Part shown: piece after piece, positions 7,944 through 17,085 of the stretch
Layout: the number at the start of each line of letters is the position of its first letter
Position numbering within the stretch: position 1 is the first letter of the stretch
From: Mucilaginibacter boryungensis
GTDB lineage: Bacteria; Bacteroidota; Bacteroidia; Sphingobacteriales; Sphingobacteriaceae
Direction: 5' to 3'
Assembly: GCF_015221995.1 (NCBI RefSeq)
Contig: NZ_JADFFM010000002.1
Location: forward strand, 248,001-312,000
Length of the DNA: 64,000 bases
Program-made: the position numbers and the translations under genes
The notes under the pieces: model-generated
The model's database searches: none
The model's input: only the letters and a program-made list of their open reading frames with translations
Told to the model about the DNA's origin: nothing

Positions 7944-9233
7944 ATGCATGGCCCGGCGTTTTTAATTTTTGTTGCTGCGATACTGCTACTAATTGATGCT
8001 TATTTACTGCATGGGCTTCGTACCGCGCTGGCAAAAATAGCCATCATCCGTAAACCCTACTTCAACATTTTTTATTGGGTATTTTGTGTAGGGATGGTAA
8101 CGGGATTATTGTGCTGCGTATATTTTAAGCTGAGTGTAGGATTTCGTGCGTCATTTATGATGTTCTTTTTTGTTGCCCAGGTAGCAAAATTGTGTTTTTT
8201 ACCATTCATGCTAATTGATGATATCCGCAGGCTTATTATCAATTTAACCAGTAAAAAATCAAAAGCCCAAACGCGTGCGGAAGAAAACACCGAAGGCAAT
8301 TTAAACATTAGTCGCTCAGAGTTTTTAATGAAAGCCGGGATTGCCGCTACGGCTATACCAGTTATTGGATTAGGTGCAGGTATGGCATCTCGCATTGGTA
8401 TATTTGACTATCACGTTAAGCGGGTTAACCTATACCTGCCTAATCTGCCTAAAAAATTTGACGGGTTACGCCTGGGGCAAATTTCTGATATCCATTCGGG
8501 CAGTTTCCATAAAAGGGACCGTGTGCGTATACGCGGCGGAGTTGAAATGCTGATGAAAGAAAAACCCGACCTGATATTCTTCACTGGTGATTTGGTAAAC
8601 GATAAAGCATCGGATATTGAATCGGTTTATGATTGTTTTACCGGCATTAAAGCGCCGTTGGGTGTATTTTCATGTCTGGGCAACCATGATTACGGCGACT
8701 ATTCACATTTAACCGGCCTGCCACGCCAAAAAAACCGTGAGCATATGCTGCAGATCCACAAAAACTATGGTTGGAATTTGCTGCTGAACGAAAACAGGCG
8801 GCTAAAAATTGAAGGTGAGGAAATAGGTATTTTGGGTGTCGAGAATTGGGGTAAGCTTAGCCGTTTTCCTAAATATGGTCGTATGGACCAGGCGGTTAAA
8901 AACACGGATGACTTGCCTGTAAAGTTATTGCTATCGCACGACCCCTCGCACTGGCGGGCAGAGGTTGTGGCTAAATACCCGCAAATTGACGCTGTTTTTG
9001 CCGGGCATACCCACGGCATGCAGTTTGGCGTACAAACCGAGCGTTTTCAATGGAGCCCAATTGAATATCTGTACCAGGAATGGGCAGGCCTGTACCGCGA
9101 AGCGCATCAGCAGATATATGTAAATGTAGGCTTTGGCTATGTAGGGTATCCCGGCCGAATTGGAATATTGCCGGAGATTACGATATTTACATTAAAATCA
9201 GCTGCCGATCCTTTATCAAAAAACCAGGCATAA
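7944..9233 (+). CDS. Membrane-anchored metallophosphoesterase
   Basis: 429 residues. Three N-terminal membrane helices (within about 1-95) are followed by a linker, a fourth hydrophobic Tat-like stretch (SRSEFLMKAGIAATAIPVIG), and a calcineurin-like phosphoesterase domain. All metal-binding motifs are present in order: QISDIHSG, FFTGDLVND, LGNHDYGD, LLSHDP and FAGHTHGMQFG. This layout is that of YkuE/YaeI-like enzymes, some of which cleave UDP-diacylglucosamine or other phospho-lipids; the substrate here is not determined. It starts 15 nt after the ATPase gene and may be co-transcribed with it. Confidence 0.85.
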   Translation: MHGPAFLIFVAAILLLIDAYLLHGLRTALAKIAIIRKPYFNIFYWVFCVGMVTGLLCCVYFKLSVGFRASFMMFFFVAQVAKLCFLPFMLIDDIRRLIINLTSKKSKAQTRAEENTEGNLNISRSEFLMKAGIAATAIPVIGLGAGMASRIGIFDYHVKRVNLYLPNLPKKFDGLRLGQISDIHSGSFHKRDRVRIRGGVEMLMKEKPDLIFFTGDLVNDKASDIESVYDCFTGIKAPLGVFSCLGNHDYGDYSHLTGLPRQKNREHMLQIHKNYGWNLLLNENRRLKIEGEEIGILGVENWGKLSRFPKYGRMDQAVKNTDDLPVKLLLSHDPSHWRAEVVAKYPQIDAVFAGHTHGMQFGVQTERFQWSPIEYLYQEWAGLYREAHQQIYVNVGFGYVGYPGRIGILPEITIFTLKSAADPLSKNQA

Positions 9234-9262
9234 ACCGGTAGCTGCCTGTACATTACCAGTAA

Positions 9263-10144
9263 ATGAAAAAACTGTTTAAGCCGGTTCTTGATTTTATTCT
9301 TTTCAGCAATGTTTTTATGGCATTGTGCGGTGTAGCACAAGCCTTGCTCACTTTTCATTTAATTGACGCTAAGCCTGTATATTCGGTATTGGGTTTATTG
9401 TTCGCAGGCACTTTGGTCGAGTATAACTTCAGCATACTTGTTAGTAAGCCCAAACAGCCGCAAAAGTCTATACATGCCCGTGTCAGATGGTTTTTCGCCC
9501 ATCACAGGTTAATGGTTACGTTTACTATCGTTTCCGTGCTGGCGCTGATCCCTTTGTTCTTTCTGATCTCTATCGAATCGCGTATATTACTTGTTTTTTT
9601 AGCGGTATTATGCGTTGGTTACAGCATGCCGATATTTAGTATAGGCGATCATAAATTCGGCTTGCGCCATATACCTGGCTTAAAGCCATTTCTTATTACC
9701 CTGGTATGGACTATGAGTTGTGTACTGTTACCTGTGCTTGAAGCGCAGGATATGCACCAAACCACCATTAACATGCGCGATACAACCATATTGCTGGCAA
9801 AACGCTTCTTGTTTATTGGTGCGCTTACCATACCCTTTGATATCCGCGATCTTTTTCACGATCAGAAAACAGGGCTTAAAACCATCCCGGTGGCCTGGGG
9901 CGAAAAGAACGCCTACCTGTTTTGCCAGTTCCTGCTGGCGGGTTACCTTGTACTGCTTTTTATGTTTAGGAATAACGGCTTTACGCTCGATTTTGCAGCG
10001 CTGGCGTCTACTATTATTCTAACCGGTTGGCTCATCTTTAAATCAAAATGGGAAAAGGATGAGTATTACTATTTCCTGTATATGGACGGCGTGCTGATTT
10101 TACAGTACCTGATATTAGTAGCTTTTAATCTCATATTTAAATAA
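9263..10144 (+). CDS. UbiA-like membrane protein with a degenerate first Asp-rich motif
   Basis: 293 residues with about eight membrane helices. The second Asp-rich motif of UbiA prenyltransferases is clear: PFDIRDLFHDQKTGLKTIP. The first motif, normally NDxxDxxxD, is replaced by EYNFSILVSK, which has no Asp. The protein therefore belongs to the UbiA superfamily but may not catalyse prenyl transfer, or may use a different metal site. The next gene, one base after the stop codon, is a methyltransferase; the pair looks like one operon and recalls quinone- or lipid-modifying pairs, but that is inference. Confidence 0.7.
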   Translation: MKKLFKPVLDFILFSNVFMALCGVAQALLTFHLIDAKPVYSVLGLLFAGTLVEYNFSILVSKPKQPQKSIHARVRWFFAHHRLMVTFTIVSVLALIPLFFLISIESRILLVFLAVLCVGYSMPIFSIGDHKFGLRHIPGLKPFLITLVWTMSCVLLPVLEAQDMHQTTINMRDTTILLAKRFLFIGALTIPFDIRDLFHDQKTGLKTIPVAWGEKNAYLFCQFLLAGYLVLLFMFRNNGFTLDFAALASTIILTGWLIFKSKWEKDEYYYFLYMDGVLILQYLILVAFNLIFK

Positions 10145-10145
10145 G

Positions 10146-10763
10146 TTGTCATCTAATTACAATAACGCCGCCTGGTTTTACGACCGTCTTTCGCGGATGA
10201 TTTATGGCGATGCTTTAGTTAAGGCACAAACGCATTTCCTACACTATATCCCGGCAAATGCTAATGTTTTAATAGCTGGTGGTGGTACAGGCTGGCTGCT
10301 CGAAGAAATTGCTAAAGTTCATCCCTCAGGTTTGCATATCAGTTATGTAGAAATATCTGAAAAGATGATGGCGCAGGCCAGGAAACGCAATGTGGGGAAA
10401 AACATAATCACCTACGTTAACTCCCCTATTGAGGCGGCTATTTTATCATCAGGTTTTGATGTAATTATCACCCCATTTTTATTGGACAGTATCCCACCAG
10501 TTAGTTTTGATGAAGTATTTAGACATCTTCATCAATTGCTAAAACCAGCGGGCCTGTGGCTCAACACAGATTTCCAGCTAACCGACAAATGGTGGCAGCC
10601 ACTATTGTTAAAAAGCATGTATTTATTTTTCAAAACGATTGGTTGCGTTGAGAACGTTGACCTGCCTTTAATTAAAAAGCATTTTGCTGATTATGGCTAC
10701 CTAACTATTGATGAGCAAACCTTTTTTAGGGAATTTGTTGCGGCGACAATATATAAGAAATAG
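10146..10763 (+). CDS. Class I SAM-dependent methyltransferase
   Basis: 205 residues from a TTG codon at 10146, one base after the UbiA-like stop codon; no in-frame ATG lies before the conserved start (SSNYNNAAWFYDRLSRMIYG). Motif I is NVLIAGGGTGWLLEEIAK, the acidic end of strand beta2 is YVEIS, and a later strand carries DVIITPFLLDSI. The opening 'A..YD.L...IYG' resembles UbiE/small-molecule methyltransferases. Likely substrate class: a quinone or lipid intermediate, judged only from the UbiA-like neighbour. A palindromic repeat follows. Confidence 0.75.
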   Translation: MSSNYNNAAWFYDRLSRMIYGDALVKAQTHFLHYIPANANVLIAGGGTGWLLEEIAKVHPSGLHISYVEISEKMMAQARKRNVGKNIITYVNSPIEAAILSSGFDVIITPFLLDSIPPVSFDEVFRHLHQLLKPAGLWLNTDFQLTDKWWQPLLLKSMYLFFKTIGCVENVDLPLIKKHFADYGYLTIDEQTFFREFVAATIYKK

Positions 10764-10764
10764 C

Positions 10765-10841
10765 GTCATCCCGAACTTGTTTCGGGATCCCACTTGCTAA
10801 GTGGCCTTTATGATGGGATGCCGAAACAAGTTCGGCATGAC
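10765..10841. repeat. Dispersed double-hairpin repeat, copy 1
   Basis: Two 28-nt arms (10765-10792 and 10814-10841) that are inverted copies of each other with two mismatches. Each arm is itself a hairpin: ATCCCGAA-cttgt-TTCGGGAT on the left and ATGCCGAA-acaag-TTCGGCAT on the right. It lies in the convergent gap between the methyltransferase and the response regulator. Other copies are at 40567-40642 (right arm identical) and 62385-62411 (degenerate half). Confidence 0.85.
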
Positions 10842-10854
10842 GGAGTGAGCAATA

Positions 10855-11541
10855 CTACAGCGCAAACTTATACCCAATACCTCTCACCGTTTGCAGATAT
10901 TTAGGTGAATCAGGGTTATCCTCTATCTTTTTACGCAGGCGCACAATGTGCATATCCAGCGTGCGGGTGTTTACATCGGCGTTGTAACCCCATACTTCCA
11001 TCATCAGTTCTTCGCGGTTAATTACCTTGTTTTTATTCTTCAGGAAATATAGTAATATGCGGTTCTCCAATATGGTCAGTTCCACTTTTTTCCCGTCCTT
11101 TATCAGGATATGGGTATTAGGCTGATGTTCCATATTTGCAAACTTGTACGATTCTGACTTTTCACTATTCAGCGAGAATTTGATCTTGTTGTCAATCAGC
11201 GCCACCAGTACATCCATGTTGTATGGCTTGGTAATATAATCAGATACGCCAAAGTTATAGGCTTCTATCTTATCAATATCCTGCGCCTTGGCCGTCATCA
11301 TAATAATCAGCTTGTCAAAACCCCGCTCGCGTATGCTTGCGCATACATCCGAGCCTTGTTTGCCAGGCAGCATCCAATCCAGTAATACAATATCGGGCTG
11401 CTCGGCTATTATCATTTTTTCGGCTTCATCGCCATTGGCTGCTTCAAATACTTTATAACCTTCAGTATGTAAGCGTTCGGCTACCAGGAAACGAAGGTTT
11501 TCATCATCTTCAACCAGGGCAATTTTTATTTCTTTGTTCAT
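10855..11541 (-). CDS. OmpR/PhoB-type response regulator
   Basis: 228 residues. The receiver domain (1-120) has the acidic pair in VEDDEN, the phospho-acceptor D55 in VLLDWMLPG and the conserved Lys in DYITKPYN. A winged-helix DNA-binding domain occupies the C-terminus (about 130-228) with RTLDMHIVRLRKKIEDN and the wing VRGIGYKF. It starts 3 nt after the stop codon of the histidine kinase and must be its partner. The pair is transcribed together with or just behind the S9-like lipoprotein gene. Target genes cannot be inferred from this window. Confidence 0.92.
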   Translation of the reverse strand: MNKEIKIALVEDDENLRFLVAERLHTEGYKVFEAANGDEAEKMIIAEQPDIVLLDWMLPGKQGSDVCASIRERGFDKLIIMMTAKAQDIDKIEAYNFGVSDYITKPYNMDVLVALIDNKIKFSLNSEKSESYKFANMEHQPNTHILIKDGKKVELTILENRILLYFLKNKNKVINREELMMEVWGYNADVNTRTLDMHIVRLRKKIEDNPDSPKYLQTVRGIGYKFAL

Positions 11542-11544
11542 AGT

Positions 11545-13188
11545 TTAATTTTCATAAGGGAGCGTTACAATAAACTCCGATCCTTCATTTACCTTGCTTT
11601 TAACGGTAATCTGTCCGTCCATAAAATTAGCCAGTTCTTTGCAGAATGCCAAACCAAGGCCAACACTACCATTTTGGTTATATTTATTTTCTATACGGTA
11701 AAACTTTTTAAATACGTTAGAAATTTCACTTTTGGGTATACCGATACCTTTATCAGCAAATGAAAATACAATATTTCGCTTCTCTGTCAAAATAGTGATC
11801 AAAACTTCCTTTTTATCCGGGTGCGAATATTTGTAAGCATTCTCTATCAGGTTTTGGAATATACTGCCCAGCAACACCGGGTCGGTATAAAGGGTTTTTA
11901 TCCCAGGCTGAATTTTATAGGTTAATTTGAGGTCGGGATGTTTTATACTGAAGGTATCCACATACTTCATCACAAAATCTTCTAAATCTATTTCTTCCTC
12001 TTTTATCTTAATCGACCGGTTCTCTATCTGCGTGAACGATAGCAGTTTGTTCATTAAATCGTTTAATTTATCGGCTTCCTCGTCTAATATTTTACCGTAA
12101 TGTTTCCGTTGGCGCTCGGTTAGTTCAGCCTCGCTACGCAGGTTCGATCCGGCAATTTTTATTACGCTCACCGGAGTTTTGAATTCGTGGGTAAAATTGT
12201 TAATGAAATCGTATTGCAGCTTAAATAGCTTTATATTAATATTCAGGTTACGATAAATCAACCAGCCTATCACTACCAAAAAAATATAGATCAGCAGTAC
12301 AATTCCAGCAGTTGGCATAAACCTTCGCCTTATCTCATCGTTCAAATAATTTTTATCCGATTTAAAATACAGCTTATAATCTGCAAAAGCACCCGGAAAG
12401 GCCGCCTCGGTAAAAAGTTTGTCGCTGCTGTTATCCAGGGGATCATAAACTACCGGCTGTATGGATATATCCTTGTATAATTCCTTATGGATGTTGGTTA
12501 CATCGAGTTGGTAAGGATCAAGGAAAAAGGTCATCATATTTTGCCTTGAAAAGGTTGATGGGCGCCCGCTGCGCTGTAGTTCACGATAAGTCCTGATTTC
12601 GGCCGCCCGGGGGATATTCATATAGCTGATCTTACCCGGTTTAATATCGTAAAACGTTTTAAACAGCTCATCGCCGGTTGGGCCACGGGTAGTATCAGCA
12701 GCAGCTATGTAATTGCTTAGCTTGTCTACCATCAGCTTAAAATCGCCTTCTTCAGCGGTGCCATATTTGCGGATACCACTAGTAACCCCATCATTTTGGG
12801 TATATTGATAAACCGCTTTTGCAGCAATACCCAGTTTGCCTTTGGTATGCTGGGCTGTTTGGTTACCTATGGCTATGTCGTAAAAAACTATTTTTTTCAC
12901 GAAGGGGTAATCGTTAAACACGTCCGATGCATAGCTGGCGGCCGAGGCCGAATCGAGAAAGCCGTTGTAAGAGGTTATTTGCGGTATCCTGTTTTGAAAA
13001 AAATCGGCATACGGCTTAGTGGTTTGCTCCATAATATCGCTCTTTTGCGAGTAAAACTCATTCAAAACGTATTTGGAAGTAAAGTCGTAAGTAATAATAA
13101 GGGCAACAACCAGCGTTACCGAAATCATGATCAAAAAAGCGCTGATCAGTAAAAGATTTTTCCGGTAAACGTTTTGAGTAACCTGCAT
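11545..13188 (-). CDS. Sensor histidine kinase (membrane-bound)
   Basis: 547 residues from ATG 13188 (MQVTQNVYRK); the open frame begins three codons earlier at a TTG, which is less likely. Transmembrane helices at about 12-34 and 300-320 enclose a periplasmic sensor region of roughly 260 residues without a recognisable domain. HisKA follows, with H334 in NNFTHEFKTPVSVIK. The HATPase domain has the N box NLIENAYKYS, G1 FADKGIGIP and G2 GSVGLGLAF. There is no HAMP domain. The kinase sits between the S9-like lipoprotein gene and its response regulator, so the lipoprotein is a candidate input partner. A TAGGTTTG box overlaps the upstream stop codon. Confidence 0.9.
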   Translation of the reverse strand: MQVTQNVYRKNLLLISAFLIMISVTLVVALIITYDFTSKYVLNEFYSQKSDIMEQTTKPYADFFQNRIPQITSYNGFLDSASAASYASDVFNDYPFVKKIVFYDIAIGNQTAQHTKGKLGIAAKAVYQYTQNDGVTSGIRKYGTAEEGDFKLMVDKLSNYIAAADTTRGPTGDELFKTFYDIKPGKISYMNIPRAAEIRTYRELQRSGRPSTFSRQNMMTFFLDPYQLDVTNIHKELYKDISIQPVVYDPLDNSSDKLFTEAAFPGAFADYKLYFKSDKNYLNDEIRRRFMPTAGIVLLIYIFLVVIGWLIYRNLNINIKLFKLQYDFINNFTHEFKTPVSVIKIAGSNLRSEAELTERQRKHYGKILDEEADKLNDLMNKLLSFTQIENRSIKIKEEEIDLEDFVMKYVDTFSIKHPDLKLTYKIQPGIKTLYTDPVLLGSIFQNLIENAYKYSHPDKKEVLITILTEKRNIVFSFADKGIGIPKSEISNVFKKFYRIENKYNQNGSVGLGLAFCKELANFMDGQITVKSKVNEGSEFIVTLPYEN

Positions 13189-13194
13189 GCCTAA

Positions 13195-13202
13195 CAAACC
13201 TA
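13195..13202 (-). promoter_or_regulatory. TAnnTTTG box overlapping the S9-like stop codon
   Basis: TAGGTTTG on the minus strand; its TAG is the stop codon of the upstream gene. ATG of the histidine kinase follows after six bases, so the kinase may also be transcribed on its own. Confidence 0.4.
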
Positions 13203-15101
13203 CGGTTTAACCCGCATATTATTATCCAGGAACTTTTCAATCTCGGTGTACATCAGCATACGGTTTCGTTCACTAAAAAACGCTTTTTCGTTTTCCTTGA
13301 ACATAAAGGTTACCGGCACTTTTCGGTGCTGCAATTCACTTACAAATTGTTTTATCTCGCTAATGTTTGCCCTGGGGTCTCGTCCGCCCTGTATAATTAA
13401 TAAAGGTAGTTTGATCTTGTCAGGGTGGAATACCGGCGAAATAGCCCTGAATTGGTTGGCATCTGTTTCGGGGTTCCCTACCTTTTCATACATCATTTGT
13501 ATACGCGATTTAAAAAACGGCGGCACATCTTTCATGTAAGTGAAAAAGTTAATAAGCGCGTGCTGCACTATAACGCAATTGTATAGTTCGGGATGGAATG
13601 ATGCACCATATAAAGCCGAGAAACCTCCAAAACCACCACCCATAATGGCTATTTTTTTGGGGTTGGCAATCTTCTGGGCTATCAGCCATTTCACGCCATC
13701 GGTAATATCGTCCTGTATCTTACCGCCTACCTGTTTAAAGCCCGCGCTATAAAAGGCCTTACCATATCCTGTAGAGCCACGGTAATTCACCTGAAATACC
13801 GCATAACCACGATTGGCTAAAAACTGCACTTCGCTGCTATAACGCCAGCTATCACGGTTCCATGGGCCATCATGCGGTAATACCACAACCGGTAAATTGG
13901 TTTTATCTTTATTTTGGGGCAGGGTTAAATAACCGTTTATCAGCATGCCGTCGCGAGCCTTAAATGCTATGGGCTGCATCGCGCACAATTCATCAGGACT
14001 AATACCGGGGTTAGTCTCTCCAATTTTGGTCAGCTTTTTAATAGCCGGTTCGCATAGATAATATGATCCGGGATCGCGGTCGGTATAGGTATTGATAATG
14101 AATTTCTTTTCTGCACTATCACGATCAGTTATCCTGATCTTACTACCCTTTAGCTGGTTGCTTAAATCGTTATAAATATGTTCAATATCTTTATCTAAAA
14201 AGTGGGTTTGCTGCTTAGCGCCCTCCCAGCTAACCGATTCGATACGGTGTTTATATTTTGCATAGCCAACGTCGGATATATCTGCTTTGTCACTGGCAAA
14301 CACTACTGTCTCATCCTTGCTGTTCTCGGCATTTATTTTCACCAGGGCGCTCTTGTCGCGGTTGACATTTGATACGGCGTAGAAATAATTTTTATCGCCG
14401 GTAAAAGCAATCGGCTGTACCGAATTTTTAAAATTATTTTTAATAATGGGCTTAAAAGATGCGAAATCATTGGCGCGGTAAAGAATGGATTCATCTACTC
14501 CATCTGATGATTTTGCCAGGCGTATCTTTCCATCCGGATCGGGAAACCAATCGGTAATATTACCCGGGTTTATCACATATGTTTTCAACTCGCCGGTGCG
14601 GATATTCAAACGATAAATATCAAATGTAGCCGAGTCGCGCTTATTCATGCTGATGGTGATCACATCCGGCTGCTGTTTGTTCTTTGTCAGTATCAGTTGC
14701 ATGCTGGCTTTATCCTGCGACAGCAGGGTGCGCATTTGCATAGTAGCCAGATTAAGCGCATAAAGTTTAATTTGTTTAAAGGAGATCAGGTCCTGCGAGA
14801 ACACCAATTGATCGTTAATTGTCCAGGCATAATCCCGGCGCACAGCATAGTCGGTAAACGATGTTACACGGCGTTCCTTACCATTGCTAAGATCCTGAAC
14901 AAACAGGTTTTGCTTTTCTTTAAAAGGCTTTAGGTATGATATGTACTTTCCGTCGGGGGAGATCTTAAATGAGCTTTTTTCGGGTGTCTTAAAAAAATCA
15001 CGGACGGGTATTTCCCTCACCTGCTGTTGCTTGCAGGCTTGTAAAGCAAAAACCAGTAAAATAATAACCGCGAAAGGTTTATACTTGATTCGATGATACA
15101 C
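13200..15101 (-). CDS. S9 prolyl-oligopeptidase-family lipoprotein, predicted catalytically inactive
   Basis: 633 residues. A signal peptide with lipobox (FALQAC) predicts a lipoprotein. An N-terminal beta-propeller-like region (about 40-380) precedes an alpha/beta-hydrolase domain (about 390-630). In active S9 enzymes the nucleophile elbow is GGSYGG; here it is IMGGGFGGFSAL, so the Ser position (residue 490, codon 13632-13634, GGT) is Gly. The catalytic Asp region is kept (IQGGRDPR). The His loop, normally DEGHGF, reads ENEKAFF and has no His. Two of three triad residues are therefore missing, while the fold and reading frame are intact. Gene order is S9-like, histidine kinase, response regulator. 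I infer a binding or sensing role instead of proteolysis. Confidence 0.85.
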   Translation of the reverse strand: MYHRIKYKPFAVIILLVFALQACKQQQVREIPVRDFFKTPEKSSFKISPDGKYISYLKPFKEKQNLFVQDLSNGKERRVTSFTDYAVRRDYAWTINDQLVFSQDLISFKQIKLYALNLATMQMRTLLSQDKASMQLILTKNKQQPDVITISMNKRDSATFDIYRLNIRTGELKTYVINPGNITDWFPDPDGKIRLAKSSDGVDESILYRANDFASFKPIIKNNFKNSVQPIAFTGDKNYFYAVSNVNRDKSALVKINAENSKDETVVFASDKADISDVGYAKYKHRIESVSWEGAKQQTHFLDKDIEHIYNDLSNQLKGSKIRITDRDSAEKKFIINTYTDRDPGSYYLCEPAIKKLTKIGETNPGISPDELCAMQPIAFKARDGMLINGYLTLPQNKDKTNLPVVVLPHDGPWNRDSWRYSSEVQFLANRGYAVFQVNYRGSTGYGKAFYSAGFKQVGGKIQDDITDGVKWLIAQKIANPKKIAIMGGGFGGFSALYGASFHPELYNCVIVQHALINFFTYMKDVPPFFKSRIQMMYEKVGNPETDANQFRAISPVFHPDKIKLPLLIIQGGRDPRANISEIKQFVSELQHRKVPVTFMFKENEKAFFSERNRMLMYTEIEKFLDNNMRVKP

Positions 15102-15235
15102 TTAGCGCTCTCTTTATTAACCAGGTCAAATTAGATAAATACTTTAATCGAAACAACATGTCACTACAATTTTACCCGTTTATTCCGTTATACTATTTAT
15201 ATAGATTGCAGGCTAAAATAATGGCTTTTATTAAT

Positions 15236-15243
15236 TATTTTTG
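15236..15243 (+). promoter_or_regulatory. TAnnTTTG box 6 nt before the start codon
   Basis: TATTTTTG followed by six bases and ATG 15250. No well-spaced -33 TTTG is seen. Confidence 0.4.
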
Positions 15244-15249
15244 ATTTGA

Positions 15250-17064
15250 ATGAAATATTTTAAAACCTTTTTTTTTCTGCTTTTTATAAACTGCACGCGG
15301 CTGCTGGCACAAAACACCGACCTGCAACTGGCACAGCAATTCAGCGCCAACGGTGAGGAGCCAAAAGCGCTTGAAATATACCGGCGTTTATACAAGCAGA
15401 ACGCCGATGCCTACTTTCCTAACTATTTTAATAGCCTGCTTAACTTAAAGAAACTGGATGAGGCCGAAAGCATTGCCAAAAAAATGGTAAAAAAGCATCC
15501 CGGCGACTTTCAATATGCCATAGCCCTTGGCAAAGTTTATCGCGAAGAAGGCCATGCCGATAAAGCCGAGAACGTTTATAATGATCTGTTAAAAAACCTT
15601 CCCGGCGACTATAATAGTATTGTGAGCCTCGCCACCCAGTTTTACCAGGCCGAGAATACAGATATAGCTATACGAATATTTTTGCAAGGACGTAAAAACC
15701 TGCATAACGAAATGGCTTTTGCCATGGAACTGATCAGCTTGTACCGCTACAAGCACGAAAAGGCTGCGCTGATAAACGAATATCTTAACTTTTTACCACG
15801 TAACCCTGGTTATATAAACGCAGCCGAGAATACCATGTCGGCTGTATTAGATGGTTCGGCAGATTATGATTTATTGCGCACCGAAATATTAAAACGTATA
15901 CAGCAAGACCCACAACAGTTTGTCTATCCCGAATTACTGACCTGGCAATACCTGCAGCAAAAAGATTTTGAACAGGCACTGAACCAGGCGCTGGCGTTAA
16001 GCCGTCGCCGCAACGATGACGGTAACAGCATATTTGAGCTATGCCAAACGCTTACGGCCAATGGAGCCTATGATGAAGCTATCCGCGGGTATGAATACCT
16101 GATAGGTAAGGGTACTAAAGATCAGCAAATGTATGTAAGTGCCAAGGTTGAGCTGATCAATACCAAAAATTTAAAAATTACGGCTAACAAATATACTCAG
16201 GCCGATCTTGAGGGGTTGGAGAAAGACTATCTTGACCTGCTAACCGAATTTGGCCGAAGCGCAAGTACCGCCTTTGCTATGCAAAAACTTGCCCGTTTAC
16301 AGGCATTTAAACTGCATAAATTTGCCGAAGCGCAAAAGTTACTGGAAGATATTATTAAAATCCCCAACCTAAATACCGGCATGCTGTTATCATGCAAGCT
16401 TGATTTAGGGGATGTTTATGTGATGAGCAACCAGCCGTGGGAGGCTACCCTGCTTTATAGTCAGGTTGAAAAAGCTAATGGCGATGTTACGATTACCCAG
16501 GATGCAAAACTCCGTAATGCTAAATTAGCCTATTATTCGGGCGATTTTACCTGGGCCAAAGGGCAGCTTGATGTATTAAAAGCCGCTACTACCCAGTTAA
16601 TAGCTAACGATGCATTGAACCTATCGTTGCTGATTAAAGACAACCTGGCCGAGGACAGTACCGGGGGGGCACTAAAAATGTATGCACGGGCCGATCTATG
16701 GATATTTAAGGAGCAACCTGAAAAAGCGGTAATGACGCTGGATAGTATTGATAAAAAATTCCCGAACAATTCCCTGGCCGATGATATTTTGATGTCCAAA
16801 GCACGTATACTCATCCAGCAAAAAGATTATAACGGAGCAATACCACTGTTAAAAACAATAGCCGACGAGCATAAATTTGACCTTTGGGCGGACGATGCTG
16901 TTTTTATGCTAGGCGATATTTACGAGAACCAGTTACAGGATAAAGAGAAGGCTAAAACCTATTACCAAAAGATCATAACCGATTATCCGGGCAGCCTGTA
17001 TATAAACGAGGCACGCAAACGTTTCAGGATATTAAGGGGTGATAAATTGGATGGTCAGTCATGA
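15250..17064 (+). CDS. Exported tetratricopeptide-repeat protein
   Basis: 604 residues. Signal peptide at about 1-21 (ending ...TRLLAQ), no lipobox. Almost the whole mature protein is TPR-like helical hairpins, with clear units such as EPKALEIYRRLYKQNADAYF, HADKAENVYNDLLKNLPGDY and a C-terminal pair (NGAIPLLKTIADEH..., KEKAKTYYQKIITDYPGS) like the YbgF/outer-membrane-assembly lipoprotein type. Probable periplasmic scaffold; the client is unknown. The next gene, DUF4286, begins 22 nt later, but a TAnnTTTG box lies between them. Confidence 0.8.
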   Translation: MKYFKTFFFLLFINCTRLLAQNTDLQLAQQFSANGEEPKALEIYRRLYKQNADAYFPNYFNSLLNLKKLDEAESIAKKMVKKHPGDFQYAIALGKVYREEGHADKAENVYNDLLKNLPGDYNSIVSLATQFYQAENTDIAIRIFLQGRKNLHNEMAFAMELISLYRYKHEKAALINEYLNFLPRNPGYINAAENTMSAVLDGSADYDLLRTEILKRIQQDPQQFVYPELLTWQYLQQKDFEQALNQALALSRRRNDDGNSIFELCQTLTANGAYDEAIRGYEYLIGKGTKDQQMYVSAKVELINTKNLKITANKYTQADLEGLEKDYLDLLTEFGRSASTAFAMQKLARLQAFKLHKFAEAQKLLEDIIKIPNLNTGMLLSCKLDLGDVYVMSNQPWEATLLYSQVEKANGDVTITQDAKLRNAKLAYYSGDFTWAKGQLDVLKAATTQLIANDALNLSLLIKDNLAEDSTGGALKMYARADLWIFKEQPEKAVMTLDSIDKKFPNNSLADDILMSKARILIQQKDYNGAIPLLKTIADEHKFDLWADDAVFMLGDIYENQLQDKEKAKTYYQKIITDYPGSLYINEARKRFRILRGDKLDGQS

Positions 17065-17073
17065 TAAAATGAC

Positions 17074-17081
17074 TATTTTTG
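17074..17081 (+). promoter_or_regulatory. TAnnTTTG box 4 nt before the start codon
   Basis: TATTTTTG, then CCTG and ATG 17086. A TTG 24 nt upstream (17047-17049) could be the -33 element. Confidence 0.4.
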
Positions 17082-17085
17082 CCTG

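Noticed and set aside
13200..15101. Pseudogene call for the S9-like gene
   Set aside because: The frame is intact, with a good lipobox and full fold; only catalytic residues are changed, which fits a pseudoenzyme rather than a decayed gene.
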